Below the pieces are notes generated by a model. That model saw only the letters and a list, made by a program, of their open reading frames with translations. It was not told the origin of the DNA and did no database searches. From assembly GCF_002002905.1 (NCBI RefSeq), contig NZ_CP019509.1, forward strand, positions 1,364,001 through 1,428,000: DNA of 64,000 bases, read 5' to 3'. Positions 8,076 to 16,157 of this stretch are shown piece after piece; the stretch's first letter is position 1, and every line of letters starts with the position of its first letter. Source of the stretch: Aquaspirillum sp. LM1 (lineage in GTDB: Bacteria > Pseudomonadota > Gammaproteobacteria > Burkholderiales > Aquaspirillaceae). Position numbers and translations under genes: made by a program.

Positions 8076-8619
8076 GGGGCAGGCTTCCAGATTGCCAGGC
8101 GTCCAGCCAGAACAGGCCGGCCAGGGTTTTGCTGTCGGGCAGCTCGCCCCGGCGCGCCAGCGCCATCACTTCGGCCAGCGGCAGATGCACCAGCTCGACA
8201 AATTCGCCTTCATCCAGTTGGCTGGCACCGGCCTGCAGCCCTTCGGCCACAAAGTAGGCAATTTTTTCATTGGAATAGCCAATGCACGGCCAGGCCACCG
8301 GCAGGGTGTGCCAGTGGCGGGCGGTGTAGCCGGTTTCTTCCAGCAGCTCACGCTGGGCGGTGGCCAGCCCGCTTTCGCCGGGGTCGGTCTTGCCGGCGGG
8401 AATTTCCAGAAAAGTTTGCCGCGCCGGATAACGGTACTGGCGCACCAGCACCAGCTCGCCAGCGTCGGTCAGCGCCAGCACCGCCACCGCGCCGGGGTGG
8501 TCGATGTACTCCCGTGGCGCTTCCTTGCCATCGGGCAAACGTACCGTGTCGCGGTACACCTTGAGGAAGCCACCTTGCAAAACCTGCTGGGAGCTCAGGG
8601 TATATTCAGTGAGTGCCAC
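8059..8619 (-). CDS. NUDIX hydrolase, ADP-ribose pyrophosphatase-like
   Basis: This 186-residue enzyme has a perfect NUDIX box: G, five residues, E, seven residues, then RELLEETG, which supplies the metal-binding glutamates. The N-terminal part (YRDTVRLPDG, REYIDHPGAVAVLAL) and the QYRYP motif match ADP-ribose pyrophosphatases (NudF-like), which hydrolyse ADP-ribose and related sugar nucleotides. I prefer the GTG at 8619 (AAAGG six bases upstream) to an ATG at 8670, since the added residues look unlike the family and overlap the DUF2062 gene more. It overlaps neighbours on both sides. Confidence 0.85.
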   Translation of the reverse strand: MALTEYTLSSQQVLQGGFLKVYRDTVRLPDGKEAPREYIDHPGAVAVLALTDAGELVLVRQYRYPARQTFLEIPAGKTDPGESGLATAQRELLEETGYTARHWHTLPVAWPCIGYSNEKIAYFVAEGLQAGASQLDEGEFVELVHLPLAEVMALARRGELPDSKTLAGLFWLDAWQSGSLPRDPAQ

Positions 8620-9154
8620 GCGATGCCTTTCGTTGACGCCATGCCCGCACCGTATGCCAGCGCCAGCCAATCATAATCAGTCCATAACCGGTCAGGCCCA
8701 GGCTGATGCCCAGCGCCGGAACCCCCAGCAGCAGCGGCCAGCCCATGGCCGACGCCCAATCTACCATTTGCTGCAACCAGCTGCCAAACCCCTGCGCATC
8801 CCACTCGGGCGGTGGCGCGGCGGCGTGATGCTGCTGACCCGTCAGCAGCCGGCCATATTCGTAGGCCAGCCAGTATAAAGGAACAATGGTGAATGGATTG
8901 GTATACAGCGTGCAGGCCAGCGCCACCGGCAGGTTGACACGCCAATACCAGACCAGCAGCGCGGCAGTGAGCATTTGCGTCGGCCCCGGCATCAGCCCGG
9001 CAAACAGGCCAATGGCCACCGCCTTGGCCACGCTGCGCCGGTGCAAGGTCCACAGCTGCGGGTCGGCCAGACGTGGGCCCAGCCAGCTGAGCCAGCGGTT
9101 ATTGGCCAGTTGGGCCGGGTGGGGCAGGTATTGCTTGAACCACTTGCGCGGCAT
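8606..9154 (-). CDS. DUF2062 membrane protein
   Basis: The 182-residue product matches DUF2062. It has an N-terminal soluble segment with the RRSVAKAVAIGLFAGLMPGPTQM motif, then hydrophobic helices including CTLYTNPFTIVPLYWLAYEYG, and a final helix with a basic tail. DUF2062 proteins are inner-membrane proteins of unknown function, sometimes fused to glycosyltransferases. The ATG at 9154 has AGGA upstream and gives the conserved start MPRKWFKQYLP. It overlaps the NUDIX gene start by 14 bases. Confidence 0.85.
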   Translation of the reverse strand: MPRKWFKQYLPHPAQLANNRWLSWLGPRLADPQLWTLHRRSVAKAVAIGLFAGLMPGPTQMLTAALLVWYWRVNLPVALACTLYTNPFTIVPLYWLAYEYGRLLTGQQHHAAAPPPEWDAQGFGSWLQQMVDWASAMGWPLLLGVPALGISLGLTGYGLIMIGWRWHTVRAWRQRKASRGTH

Positions 9155-9496
9155 GGGGATTCCTGAAAAAAACCAAGGCCGGCTTGGACCGCCAGGCCAG
9201 CAAAATGTGCCAGAGCCAGGTGTATGACACCCTGCTGGCACCCGCCTGGCAGGTGTACCGCATGCGCCCTTGGCGCGCAAGCCCCAATACGCTGGAATGG
9301 CCACGCCCGCTACGGCCAACCGCCGGCCATGGCACATTTTACCGCCGCTTGCCCCAGGCCGGATCATGGCATTGCCCGGCCAGGCAGCCAGAAGGGGGAC
9401 CTAAACCAGCGGGTGCCGTTCCCTTGTCTGGCTCGACAAGCCGGACAACGGCAGGCAAGATGTGGCTTCCGTTCTGAATCAAAAAGGCAATTTCCT
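9155..9496. other. intergenic region upstream of parA-like gene
   Basis: No gene is convincing in this 342-bp gap between the divergent DUF2062 and ParA genes; open frames here are out of character. An imperfect stem-loop (GCCGTT...AACGGC with an inner TTGTC...GACAA) lies near 9414-9452, about 50 bases before parA. It lacks a T-run, so I do not call it a terminator. No parS-like repeat was recognised. Confidence 0.4.
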
Positions 9497-10150
9497 ATGC
9501 TGTTGACGGTGCTGGTGGCCAACCCCAAAGGCGGTTGTGGCAAGTCTACCCTGTCAACCCATCTGGCCGGCTACTACGCCCAGGCCGGATACCGCACCCT
9601 GCTGGGCGATATGGATCGCCAGCAAAGCTCGGCGCGCTGGCTGACCCGCCGTCCGGCGGGGGTGGCCGCCATTGCCGGCTGGGCAATCGACCCGGAAGAC
9701 CCGGCCCCGCCGCCCAAGGGCACGCAGGTGGCGATTCTGGACAGCGCGGCCAATCTGCACGGCAAAAAACTGGCCAGCCTGCTGCGCAAGGTAGACCGCA
9801 TTGTGGTGCCGGTGATGCCGTCCCCATTCGATACCTGGGCCAGCGAAGATTTTTTTGCCGCGCTGGCCGAAGAAAAAGCCATCCGCAAAGAGAAAGTCAC
9901 CATTGGTGTGGTGGGCATGCGCGTGAACCCCCGCACCCGCGCCGCAGGCGAGCTGCGCGACTTCTTTACCCGCTTTGAACTGCCGGTGATTACCTGCCTG
10001 CGCGATACCCAGCTGTATGTGCATGCCGCCAGCCATGGCCTGACCCTGTTTGACCTGCCCGCCAGCAAGGTCGTGCGCGACCGCCAGGAATGGCAGCCGC
10101 TGCTGGACTGGCTGGGCCTGCCAGCCAATGCCCGCGAACTGGACAGATGA
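9497..10150 (+). CDS. orphan ParA/MinD-family ATPase
   Basis: The 217-residue protein starts with the deviant Walker A motif KGGCGKST (residues 11-18), typical of ParA/MinD ATPases that dimerise on ATP. Walker A' is LLGDMDRQQS and Walker B VAILDSA. There is no N-terminal HTH, so it is a short type Ib-like ParA. The ATG at 9497 has AAAAAGG nine bases upstream. No parB or parS lies next to it, so it may position a cellular cargo rather than segregate DNA. It converges with the MocR-type gene after a 43-bp gap. Confidence 0.85.
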   Translation: MLLTVLVANPKGGCGKSTLSTHLAGYYAQAGYRTLLGDMDRQQSSARWLTRRPAGVAAIAGWAIDPEDPAPPPKGTQVAILDSAANLHGKKLASLLRKVDRIVVPVMPSPFDTWASEDFFAALAEEKAIRKEKVTIGVVGMRVNPRTRAAGELRDFFTRFELPVITCLRDTQLYVHAASHGLTLFDLPASKVVRDRQEWQPLLDWLGLPANARELDR

Positions 10151-10193
10151 TCGGGCTTGCGCAGCACACGATGGGCACCCGTCGGTGTGGCGT

Positions 10194-11645
10194 TTACCCG
10201 GCCCAATCCAGCGCATCCGCCACCACCCTGGCCAGCGTATGCAGCGCCCGATCCACCTCGCGGGTGTAGGGCAGGCCGGCGTTCAGCCGCAGGCAGTGAT
10301 CCACCCGGCCCGCGTTGGAGAACATCACCCCCGGCGAAATGCGGATGCCCTGCTGCAAGGCAGCGTGAAACACCGCCAGCGAGGATAACTCCCCCGGCAG
10401 CTCCACCCAGATGCTCATGCCACCCGGCGGCAGGCTAAAGCGGCAGCCCGCCGGAAACAGCCGGTCCACCGCGTCGGCCATTTGCTCGCGCTGGTGGCGC
10501 AGCGTGCGCTTGAGCGTGGTCAGATGGCGCGGCAGCGCGCCGCTGTTCAGGTAGTCGGTCATCGCCAGCTGCGGCAACAGCTCATTGGGCCGCGACTGGC
10601 TGTATTTCAGCATGGCGATGCGCTCGTGCCACTTGCCGCCGGCAATCCAGCCCAGCCGCAGGCCAGGGGCGAGAATCTTGTGCAGCGACGAACAGACAAT
10701 CACCTGCCCGCTATCGTCCCAGGCCTTGATCGCCGCCAGCGGCGGGCCGGCGTCGTACAGCGGCGTGTAGGTGTTGTCTTCAATCAGCGCGATATCGTGG
10801 CGCACGCACCATTGCAGCAGCTGGCGCTTGTGCGCGTCCGGCATCACGCAGCCCAGCGGATTGTGCAGATTGGGCGTCACCGCCACCGCCTTCAGGCCGG
10901 GGCATTGCCGCGCCGCCACTTCCAGCGCCTCCAGCGACAGCCCGGTGTGCGGGCTGGCCGGGATTTCCAGCGCCTGCAAACCCAGGCTTTCCAGAATCTG
11001 TAACAGCCCGTAATAGGTGGGCGACTCCACGGCAATCACCTCGCCCGGCTGCGCCACCGCGCGCAAGGCCAGGGTCAGAGCCTCGGTGCAACCGTGGGTC
11101 ACCACCAGCTCATCCGGCGACAAGGTCATCTGCGCATCCAGCGCATGCTGCGCCAGCGCCTGCAAAAACGGCGCACAGCCGGCCATCGCCAGCGGCTGGC
11201 TGAAAATATCCGGCTGCGCGCGCAAGGCGCGCTGGGTGGCCAGGCGCAAGGCCGCGCCCGGATACAAGCCCGGCGCGCCGCACGAGCCGGACAAATTCAC
11301 CTTGGCCGGATAACGCTGGCTGAGCGCCAGCACCTCGGACACCCGCTGATGAATGCCCACATACTGCGCCACATCCGGCACACTGGGCTGCGGCTCTTGC
11401 AAACTGGCCAGCGCCCGACGCGGCCGCACAAAATACCCGGCGCGTGGCCGCGCCTCCAGCAAACCCTCCCGCTCCAGCGTGCGGCACACCAGCACCGCCG
11501 TGGACAAACTCACGCCATGACGCGCCATCAAATCCCGCAAGGACGGCATGCGCTCACCCGGCGGCAAGGCACCGGACTGAATCGCCAAAGCATAATGATC
11601 CGCCCATTGGCGGTACAAGGTGGGTGTGTGCATAGCCCACATCAT
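10194..11645 (-). CDS. MocR-type GntR regulator with aminotransferase domain
   Basis: This 483-residue protein joins an N-terminal GntR winged helix (about residues 10-80; SLRDLMARHGVSLSTAVLVCRTLEREG) to a fold-type I PLP-dependent aminotransferase domain (about 120-480). The PLP-binding lysine is in SSLHKILAPGLRLGW, and the aspartate-binding region is IEDNTY. MocR proteins sense PLP or an amino-compound and control nearby metabolic genes; true aminotransferase activity is rarely shown. Three in-frame ATGs (11645, 11642, 11633) compete, and none has a strong ribosome-binding site, so the start is uncertain by up to four codons. No obvious target gene is adjacent. Confidence 0.88.
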   Translation of the reverse strand: MMWAMHTPTLYRQWADHYALAIQSGALPPGERMPSLRDLMARHGVSLSTAVLVCRTLEREGLLEARPRAGYFVRPRRALASLQEPQPSVPDVAQYVGIHQRVSEVLALSQRYPAKVNLSGSCGAPGLYPGAALRLATQRALRAQPDIFSQPLAMAGCAPFLQALAQHALDAQMTLSPDELVVTHGCTEALTLALRAVAQPGEVIAVESPTYYGLLQILESLGLQALEIPASPHTGLSLEALEVAARQCPGLKAVAVTPNLHNPLGCVMPDAHKRQLLQWCVRHDIALIEDNTYTPLYDAGPPLAAIKAWDDSGQVIVCSSLHKILAPGLRLGWIAGGKWHERIAMLKYSQSRPNELLPQLAMTDYLNSGALPRHLTTLKRTLRHQREQMADAVDRLFPAGCRFSLPPGGMSIWVELPGELSSLAVFHAALQQGIRISPGVMFSNAGRVDHCLRLNAGLPYTREVDRALHTLARVVADALDWAG

Positions 11646-11724
11646 GCCCGCCAACACCCCCCGGCGGACAGATACAGATGCAGGAAATTGGCGGGGGAAC
11701 AGCGGGTGTATTGGTGGGGGGAGG

Positions 11725-13911
11725 TTATCTGCGTTTGGGTTTGGGCTTGGCTTTGCTGGGCGTGCGGCTGAAATGGTGCAATGCTTGGCGCATACCTTGC
11801 AAGCTGGCGCGCCATACGGCGTGATCTGGGGATTGCTGCACCAGCTGGCTGAGTTGGGATTCGGCTTGTTTGAGCAATAACAGGCCGGCTTTGGGTTTGC
11901 CTGTGTAAAAGTGACATTGGCCAAGGTTGGCTGCTGCTACGGCCAAGTCGTATTGCCAATTAAGGTTGGCTGGATCCAGCGCCGCCAGCTTGCCGCTAAT
12001 GACCAAATATTCCGCACATGCTTGAGCAGCGGCATCTAGCTGGCCTTGCTTCATGCGCACATCGCCCAGCCTGCTATGGGCCACCGCCAAGTCATGCAGC
12101 CAGCCGGTGTTGGCCGGGTCGAGCGCCACCAGCCTGCTGCTGATGGCCATACCTTCGCTGAATGTCTGAGCAGCGGCGTTCAGCTGACCTTGCGCCATGT
12201 ACACATCGCCCAGCTTGCTATGAGCCACTGCCAAGCCGCGCAGCCAGCCGGTGTTGGCCGGGTCGAGCGCCACCAGCCTGCTGCTGATGGCCATACCTTC
12301 GCTGAATGTCTGAGCTGCGGCGTCCAGCTGGCCTTGCGCCATGTACACATCGCCCAGCTTGCTATGGGCCACTGCCAAGTCACGCAGCCAGCCGGTGTTG
12401 GCCGGGTCGAGCGCCACCAACTTGCTGCTGATGGCCAAATCTTCCGCAAATGCCTGAGCAGCGGCGTCCAGCTGACCTTGCGCCATGTACACGTCGCCCA
12501 GCCTGCTATGGGCCACCGCCAAGCCGCGCAGCCAGCCGGTGTTGGCCGGGTCGCGCGCCACCAACTCGCTGCTGATGGCCAAATATTCCGCAAATGCCTG
12601 AGCAGCGGCGTCCAGCTGGCCTTGCGCCATGCGCACGTCGCCCAGCTTGCTATGGGCCACTGCCAAGCCACGCAGCCAGCCGGTGTTGGCCGGGTCGCGC
12701 GCCACCAACTTGTTGCTGATGGCCAAATATTCCGCAAATGCCTGAGCAGCGGCGTCCAGCTGACCTTGCGCCATGTACACATCGCCCAGCTTGCTATGAG
12801 CCACTGCCAAGTCACGCAGCCAGCCGGTGTTGGCCGGGTCGAGCGCCACCAGCCTGCTGCTGATGGCCATACCTTCGCTGAATGTCTGAGCAGCGGCGTC
12901 CAGCTGACCTTGCGCCATGTACACATCGCCCAGCTTGCCATGGGCCACCGCCAAGCCGCGCAGCCAGCCGGTGTTGGCCGGGTCGAGCGCCACCAGCCTG
13001 CTGCTGATGGCCATACCTTCGCTGAATGTCTGAGCAGCGGCGTCCAGCTGACCTTGCGCCATGTACACATCGCCCAGCTTGCTATGAGCTACCGCCAACT
13101 CACGCAGCCAACGCGGCGCATCGGGCTGTGTGGCCAATAATTGGCTTTGCAAAATGCGTTTGGCCTGCTGGTAGGCGTGCTCTGCATCGGCCAATTGGCC
13201 GGAGGTGAATTCAACATCCCCCAAGGCGCACCAGGCATCCATTTCGCCATCGGCTACTGCCTGCGCCTGGAACAGCGCCAATGCCCGGTGCGCCAGGCGT
13301 TCGCGTTCTTCGATGTTCAGATAGGCGGCTCGAATTTCCACCACATGCAGGCAGGCGCGTGCTTCGGCGGCGGCGGGCAGGTTTGGCAGGGTGAGCAGCT
13401 CGGCCAGCACCAGGCCCAGGCGATCCAATTCGGCCTGGCGGCCGATTTGTCTGAACTGATAACACGCCTCGCCCACTTGCCCGGCGGCGCTGTCAGGGTC
13501 GGCCAGCAGGCGGTGGTAGAGGGTTTCCACCTCGGCGTCTGGCTGCGTCTGAAAATGCGCGGCGGCATGGGCGGAAAGTTGGCGCAGGCGTTCGGGGTGT
13601 TCCACCGCCAGCCAGCGGCGCAGCGCCAGGCGGGTGGATTCATGCACATTCCAACCCTTGCCCTGAAAGGGTTCGACCATGGGCAGGGCGGTCAGCGCGG
13701 TGAAGGCGTCGGCGCTGATGGTCTGCTCGGGCAGCAGGGCGGACAAGATGTGGTGGTCGAACCAGTGCGGGATGGCGGCGGCTTCGATCAGCGGGCGCAG
13801 TTGCGGGCCGCGCGCCTCCAGCACGATGTTCAGCGTGGCCAGGGTGAGCGCTTGCGGGTCGCCTTGCGCGGCTTGCAGTTGGGCGAGGATGTGGTCGAAG
13901 TCGAAGCTCAT
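11725..13911 (-). CDS. winged-helix/TPR-repeat protein, sensor half of a split STAND protein
   Basis: The 728-residue protein has three parts. Residues 1-130 resemble the helical/winged-helix segment that follows a STAND NTPase domain (motif WNVHESTRLALRRWLAVEHPERLRQLSAHAAAHF). Residues 130-270 are degenerate TPR-like helices. Residues 272-655 are eight tandem 48-residue TPR-type repeats, almost identical to each other (core LAVAHSKLGDVYMAQGQLD), followed by one degenerate repeat and a Lys/Arg-rich tail. The start overlaps the stop of the SEFIR-NTPase gene by ATGA. In single-chain STAND proteins these domains would follow the NTPase directly, so I infer that the two products act as one sensor. 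The ligand is unknown. Confidence 0.8.
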   Translation of the reverse strand: MSFDFDHILAQLQAAQGDPQALTLATLNIVLEARGPQLRPLIEAAAIPHWFDHHILSALLPEQTISADAFTALTALPMVEPFQGKGWNVHESTRLALRRWLAVEHPERLRQLSAHAAAHFQTQPDAEVETLYHRLLADPDSAAGQVGEACYQFRQIGRQAELDRLGLVLAELLTLPNLPAAAEARACLHVVEIRAAYLNIEERERLAHRALALFQAQAVADGEMDAWCALGDVEFTSGQLADAEHAYQQAKRILQSQLLATQPDAPRWLRELAVAHSKLGDVYMAQGQLDAAAQTFSEGMAISSRLVALDPANTGWLRGLAVAHGKLGDVYMAQGQLDAAAQTFSEGMAISSRLVALDPANTGWLRDLAVAHSKLGDVYMAQGQLDAAAQAFAEYLAISNKLVARDPANTGWLRGLAVAHSKLGDVRMAQGQLDAAAQAFAEYLAISSELVARDPANTGWLRGLAVAHSRLGDVYMAQGQLDAAAQAFAEDLAISSKLVALDPANTGWLRDLAVAHSKLGDVYMAQGQLDAAAQTFSEGMAISSRLVALDPANTGWLRGLAVAHSKLGDVYMAQGQLNAAAQTFSEGMAISSRLVALDPANTGWLHDLAVAHSRLGDVRMKQGQLDAAAQACAEYLVISGKLAALDPANLNWQYDLAVAAANLGQCHFYTGKPKAGLLLLKQAESQLSQLVQQSPDHAVWRASLQGMRQALHHFSRTPSKAKPKPKRR
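11947..13098 (-). repeat. eight 144-bp tandem repeats inside the TPR gene
   Basis: The sequence repeats with a fixed 144-bp period eight times. For example, a block around CCGGTGTTGGCCGGGTC recurs at 144-bp steps. Units differ mainly at a few codons that change FSEGMAISSRLVA to FAEYLAISNKLVA or FAEDLAISSKLVA, so at least two unit types alternate. High identity between units points to recent duplication or gene conversion. Confidence 0.92.
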
Positions 13912-15074
13912 ATGGTGCTCCCCGTGGCACCAAGGCGCTCGGTATACAAGTTTAGAATAGGCGAAATTTTGTTGGGGTCACCTCTGTAGGTAAAGATCAG
14001 TGCCTCAATAAATTGAGCGGCATTTCCAGGTAACGACGTGCTGCGGCTATTTTTTATACAAAATGCCTGCCACACCTTGCTATCCAAAATCGGTTGTAGG
14101 TCAAATGTTTGCGCATAATTTCGCCAGACATTGTACTGGCGGCGAGGGATAGACTGCCCGCATAAAACCACTCGCAAGCCAGGGCAGGCATGCAGGTGCG
14201 TCAGCACATCACGCTCCAGCCATTCTTTTACCTCTTCTGAGGCCTGCTCAACGGTGTCCACTAACAACAGATGAGGATGGTCCAGATTTTTGCAGGCTTC
14301 AATCCAGTGCTTGCGCTGCGTGCCAGGCAAGTCTTCGGCGCAGGGGGTAAACCCTGGCACAGCCACCTCGTGAAGCACTGCCTCCAAGGTGGCACCACCT
14401 CTGCATTCGATTCGTGAATACTCAAGCCCCAGATCTATGGCCATGCGCTGGCATTCATTGGCCAATTCGGTTTTGCCGTGCCCACTCGGGCCTTGGATGA
14501 GCAGCGCACGCAGGGTAGAGTGGCCTTGTAGCATGGCTTCAAAAGCCTGGAATTCGTCGTTGCAGTTGGCCATGCGGCGGTCGAATGGCGTGTGCAGTGT
14601 AGGCCAGGGGATGACGGAGGCTTGGGGGGTGGTTTTAGGCTTTAGCCAGTCTAGCAGTTGGGCTTGCCCATGTTTTGTGTGCCAATCAAACCAATGAAAG
14701 GGCTCTAGCCCAAGAGGGATGCTCGGCATATCGTCCGGGGCCAATAACACTATGCGGAATTTTGGGTTATTGAAGCCAGTTTTATACAGAATCTGACGCA
14801 CGATATGTGCTTCTGCAGCACTGCCAAGGCCAGTTGCCGAGGAGCCGCCTGCTTCGTAACACTCCCGCCAGCCTTGCGTGCAGGCAATCAGCACCTTGTC
14901 AGCTTTCTCTACCTGCTGTTGCGACCACTTCGGCCAGCCTTCATTCGGCCCGGCAGGCAGTTGGTCAGAGTCAATCACCACGTTCACCCCAGCGGCGCGC
15001 AGGGTTTGCGCCAATTCGGCCACACGGGGGCTGTGGATGTCGCTGTGTCGATACGAAATAAAAACCTGGCTCAT
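13908..15074 (-). CDS. SEFIR-domain STAND NTPase
   Basis: This 388-residue protein starts with a SEFIR (TIR-like) domain at about residues 3-145: VFISYRHSDIHS, the IDSDQLPAGPNEGW loop, VLIACTQGW, and GLGSAAEAHIVRQILYKTG. A P-loop NTPase follows, with Walker A GPSGHGKT (about 195-202) and Walker B LLLVD (about 269-273). The chain ends in the NTPase, without a sensor domain; that part is encoded by the overlapping next gene. Bacterial SEFIR proteins include anti-phage proteins thought to kill or arrest infected cells by NAD+ depletion. The ATG at 15074 starts right at the SEFIR fold; neither it nor an ATG at 15125 has a good ribosome-binding site. Confidence 0.85.
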   Translation of the reverse strand: MSQVFISYRHSDIHSPRVAELAQTLRAAGVNVVIDSDQLPAGPNEGWPKWSQQQVEKADKVLIACTQGWRECYEAGGSSATGLGSAAEAHIVRQILYKTGFNNPKFRIVLLAPDDMPSIPLGLEPFHWFDWHTKHGQAQLLDWLKPKTTPQASVIPWPTLHTPFDRRMANCNDEFQAFEAMLQGHSTLRALLIQGPSGHGKTELANECQRMAIDLGLEYSRIECRGGATLEAVLHEVAVPGFTPCAEDLPGTQRKHWIEACKNLDHPHLLLVDTVEQASEEVKEWLERDVLTHLHACPGLRVVLCGQSIPRRQYNVWRNYAQTFDLQPILDSKVWQAFCIKNSRSTSLPGNAAQFIEALIFTYRGDPNKISPILNLYTERLGATGSTI

Positions 15075-15206
15075 GGGCGGTGGCGGGGGCTGGGCATGCA
15101 AGACAGGTATTGTGGCACAGTGCACCGGGGCGGGCGAGGGCTTGCCTGGCGGGCGACAGAGACAGATGGGCCGGCGGGCGGGGATAACAGCGGCTGATTC
15201 TGGCGG

Positions 15207-15303
15207 CTGTATCGGTCACAGAAGCCGGCGGCTATGCCTGTTTGCTCCAGGTGGGCGGCAGGTAAGCTGGGGTCATCGCATGTCAACCCGATGGAGCCTC
15301 CCG
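15207..15303 (+). promoter_or_regulatory. 97-nt leader shared by both DUF2917-like genes
   Basis: The blocks CTGTATCGGTCACAGAAGCC (15207-15226) and GGTAAGCTGGGGTCATCGCA (15261-15280) recur upstream of the second paralogue at 42819 and 42873. Each block lies at the same distance from the start codon in both places (97 and 43 bases). Clear sigma-70 hexamers are not evident. The block may be a promoter, a 5' leader with regulatory structure, or just part of the duplicated unit. Confidence 0.5.
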
Positions 15304-15750
15304 ATGCGCGCTGCTGATTATTTCCTTCCCCGTGGCCAGGTGTTGCAATGGCATGGCCAGGCCGGCCAGTGCCTGCAGGTGTGTGAGGGTCTGATTGTGC
15401 TGGAAGAACTGCTCTGGGTAGAAGAGCAGCTGCTGCAACCCCGCCAGCGCCTGGGCCCTGGCAGCTGCTATGTGTTGCACAGCAGCGGCTGGGTTACCCT
15501 CACTGCGCTGGGCGATGCGCAATTGCGGCTGCCGGCCTGCCCGCCACCCGCCGTGCCGGCCCAGTGGTGGGCCACGGGGCTGGCGCGTTTGCGCCGGGTG
15601 GCGGACAAGCTGGGCGGGCGGTGGCTGCGACATATCCCTTGGGCTTGGGGGTTTTCAGCCCAGCCTGCGCTTGGGCGGCGACGCTCTCAGCGCCCTGCTT
15701 CCTGGCGTGCCTTGTCCAGCAAGGGAGTGAATTCGCGCAGCGACGCCTGA
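15304..15750 (+). CDS. DUF2917-like protein, copy 1
   Basis: The 148-residue product has a cupin-like core (residues about 4-77: YFLPRGQVLQWHG, a GLIVLEELLW strand pair, LGPGSCYVLHSSGWV) that fits DUF2917, a family without known function. A near-identical paralogue lies at 42916-43281; the cores differ at two residues, while the coding DNA differs at about twenty mostly silent sites. The ATG has GGAG seven bases upstream. The C-terminal 60 residues differ from the paralogue and overlap the convergent secreted-protein gene, so this end may have diverged by frameshift or rearrangement. Confidence 0.65.
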   Translation: MRAADYFLPRGQVLQWHGQAGQCLQVCEGLIVLEELLWVEEQLLQPRQRLGPGSCYVLHSSGWVTLTALGDAQLRLPACPPPAVPAQWWATGLARLRRVADKLGGRWLRHIPWAWGFSAQPALGRRRSQRPASWRALSSKGVNSRSDA

Positions 15751-16076
15751 TATGCCTGCTGTTTCTGGGCGCAGAAAGTTTGCTGGTCCTGCTGGCGGGC
15801 TTGCTGGTTGATTTGTTCGGCAATGCGCTTGCTCAACTGCACGCCTTCCTGTTCGCTCACCTGTCGGGTGCAGCCCAGCAGGGAGAAACCTTGCTGCAGC
15901 TGGCTGCTGAGCGTGCGTTGTGGCAGCTGGCACAGTTGTTCCACGCCACTGGCCACCAGCGCGCCGCTGAGCAGGGCGACACACACTTCGCGGGGCGAGG
16001 GCGGCGGCGGTTCGGCAGCCTGGGCGCAAGACAGGGCCAGCAGCGCGGCCAGCGCCAGCGGATAACAGGGGGTCAT
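15687..16076 (-). CDS. small secreted protein of unknown function
   Basis: The 129-residue product has a typical signal peptide (MTPCYPLALAALLALSCAQA) with cleavage likely after residue 20. The mature part is Gln-rich and helical, with four cysteines that could pair in the periplasm. I recognise no family. It lies between a DUF2917-like gene (convergent, 64-bp overlap) and an AraC-type regulator read in the same direction. Confidence 0.55.
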   Translation of the reverse strand: MTPCYPLALAALLALSCAQAAEPPPPSPREVCVALLSGALVASGVEQLCQLPQRTLSSQLQQGFSLLGCTRQVSEQEGVQLSKRIAEQINQQARQQDQQTFCAQKQQAYQASLREFTPLLDKARQEAGR

Positions 16077-16157
16077 GGGGCATCCGGAAGTGGGGCGCGC
16101 GGTGGCACCGGGGTGCTCATGCTACACAGCGCATCGAGGGCGGGCAATCGGGCGCGC

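Noticed and set aside
9414-9452. Stem-loop as a terminator or riboswitch before parA
   Set aside because: The stem is imperfect and no T-run or conserved riboswitch core is visible.
11947-13098. Possible CRISPR-like or satellite array
   Set aside because: The units are 144 bp, contiguous and coding in frame, without spacers.
12046-13140. Open frame on the plus strand across the TPR repeats
   Set aside because: Because the 144-bp unit is a multiple of three and lacks stops in this frame, repetition alone keeps it open. The minus-strand TPR protein explains the sequence.
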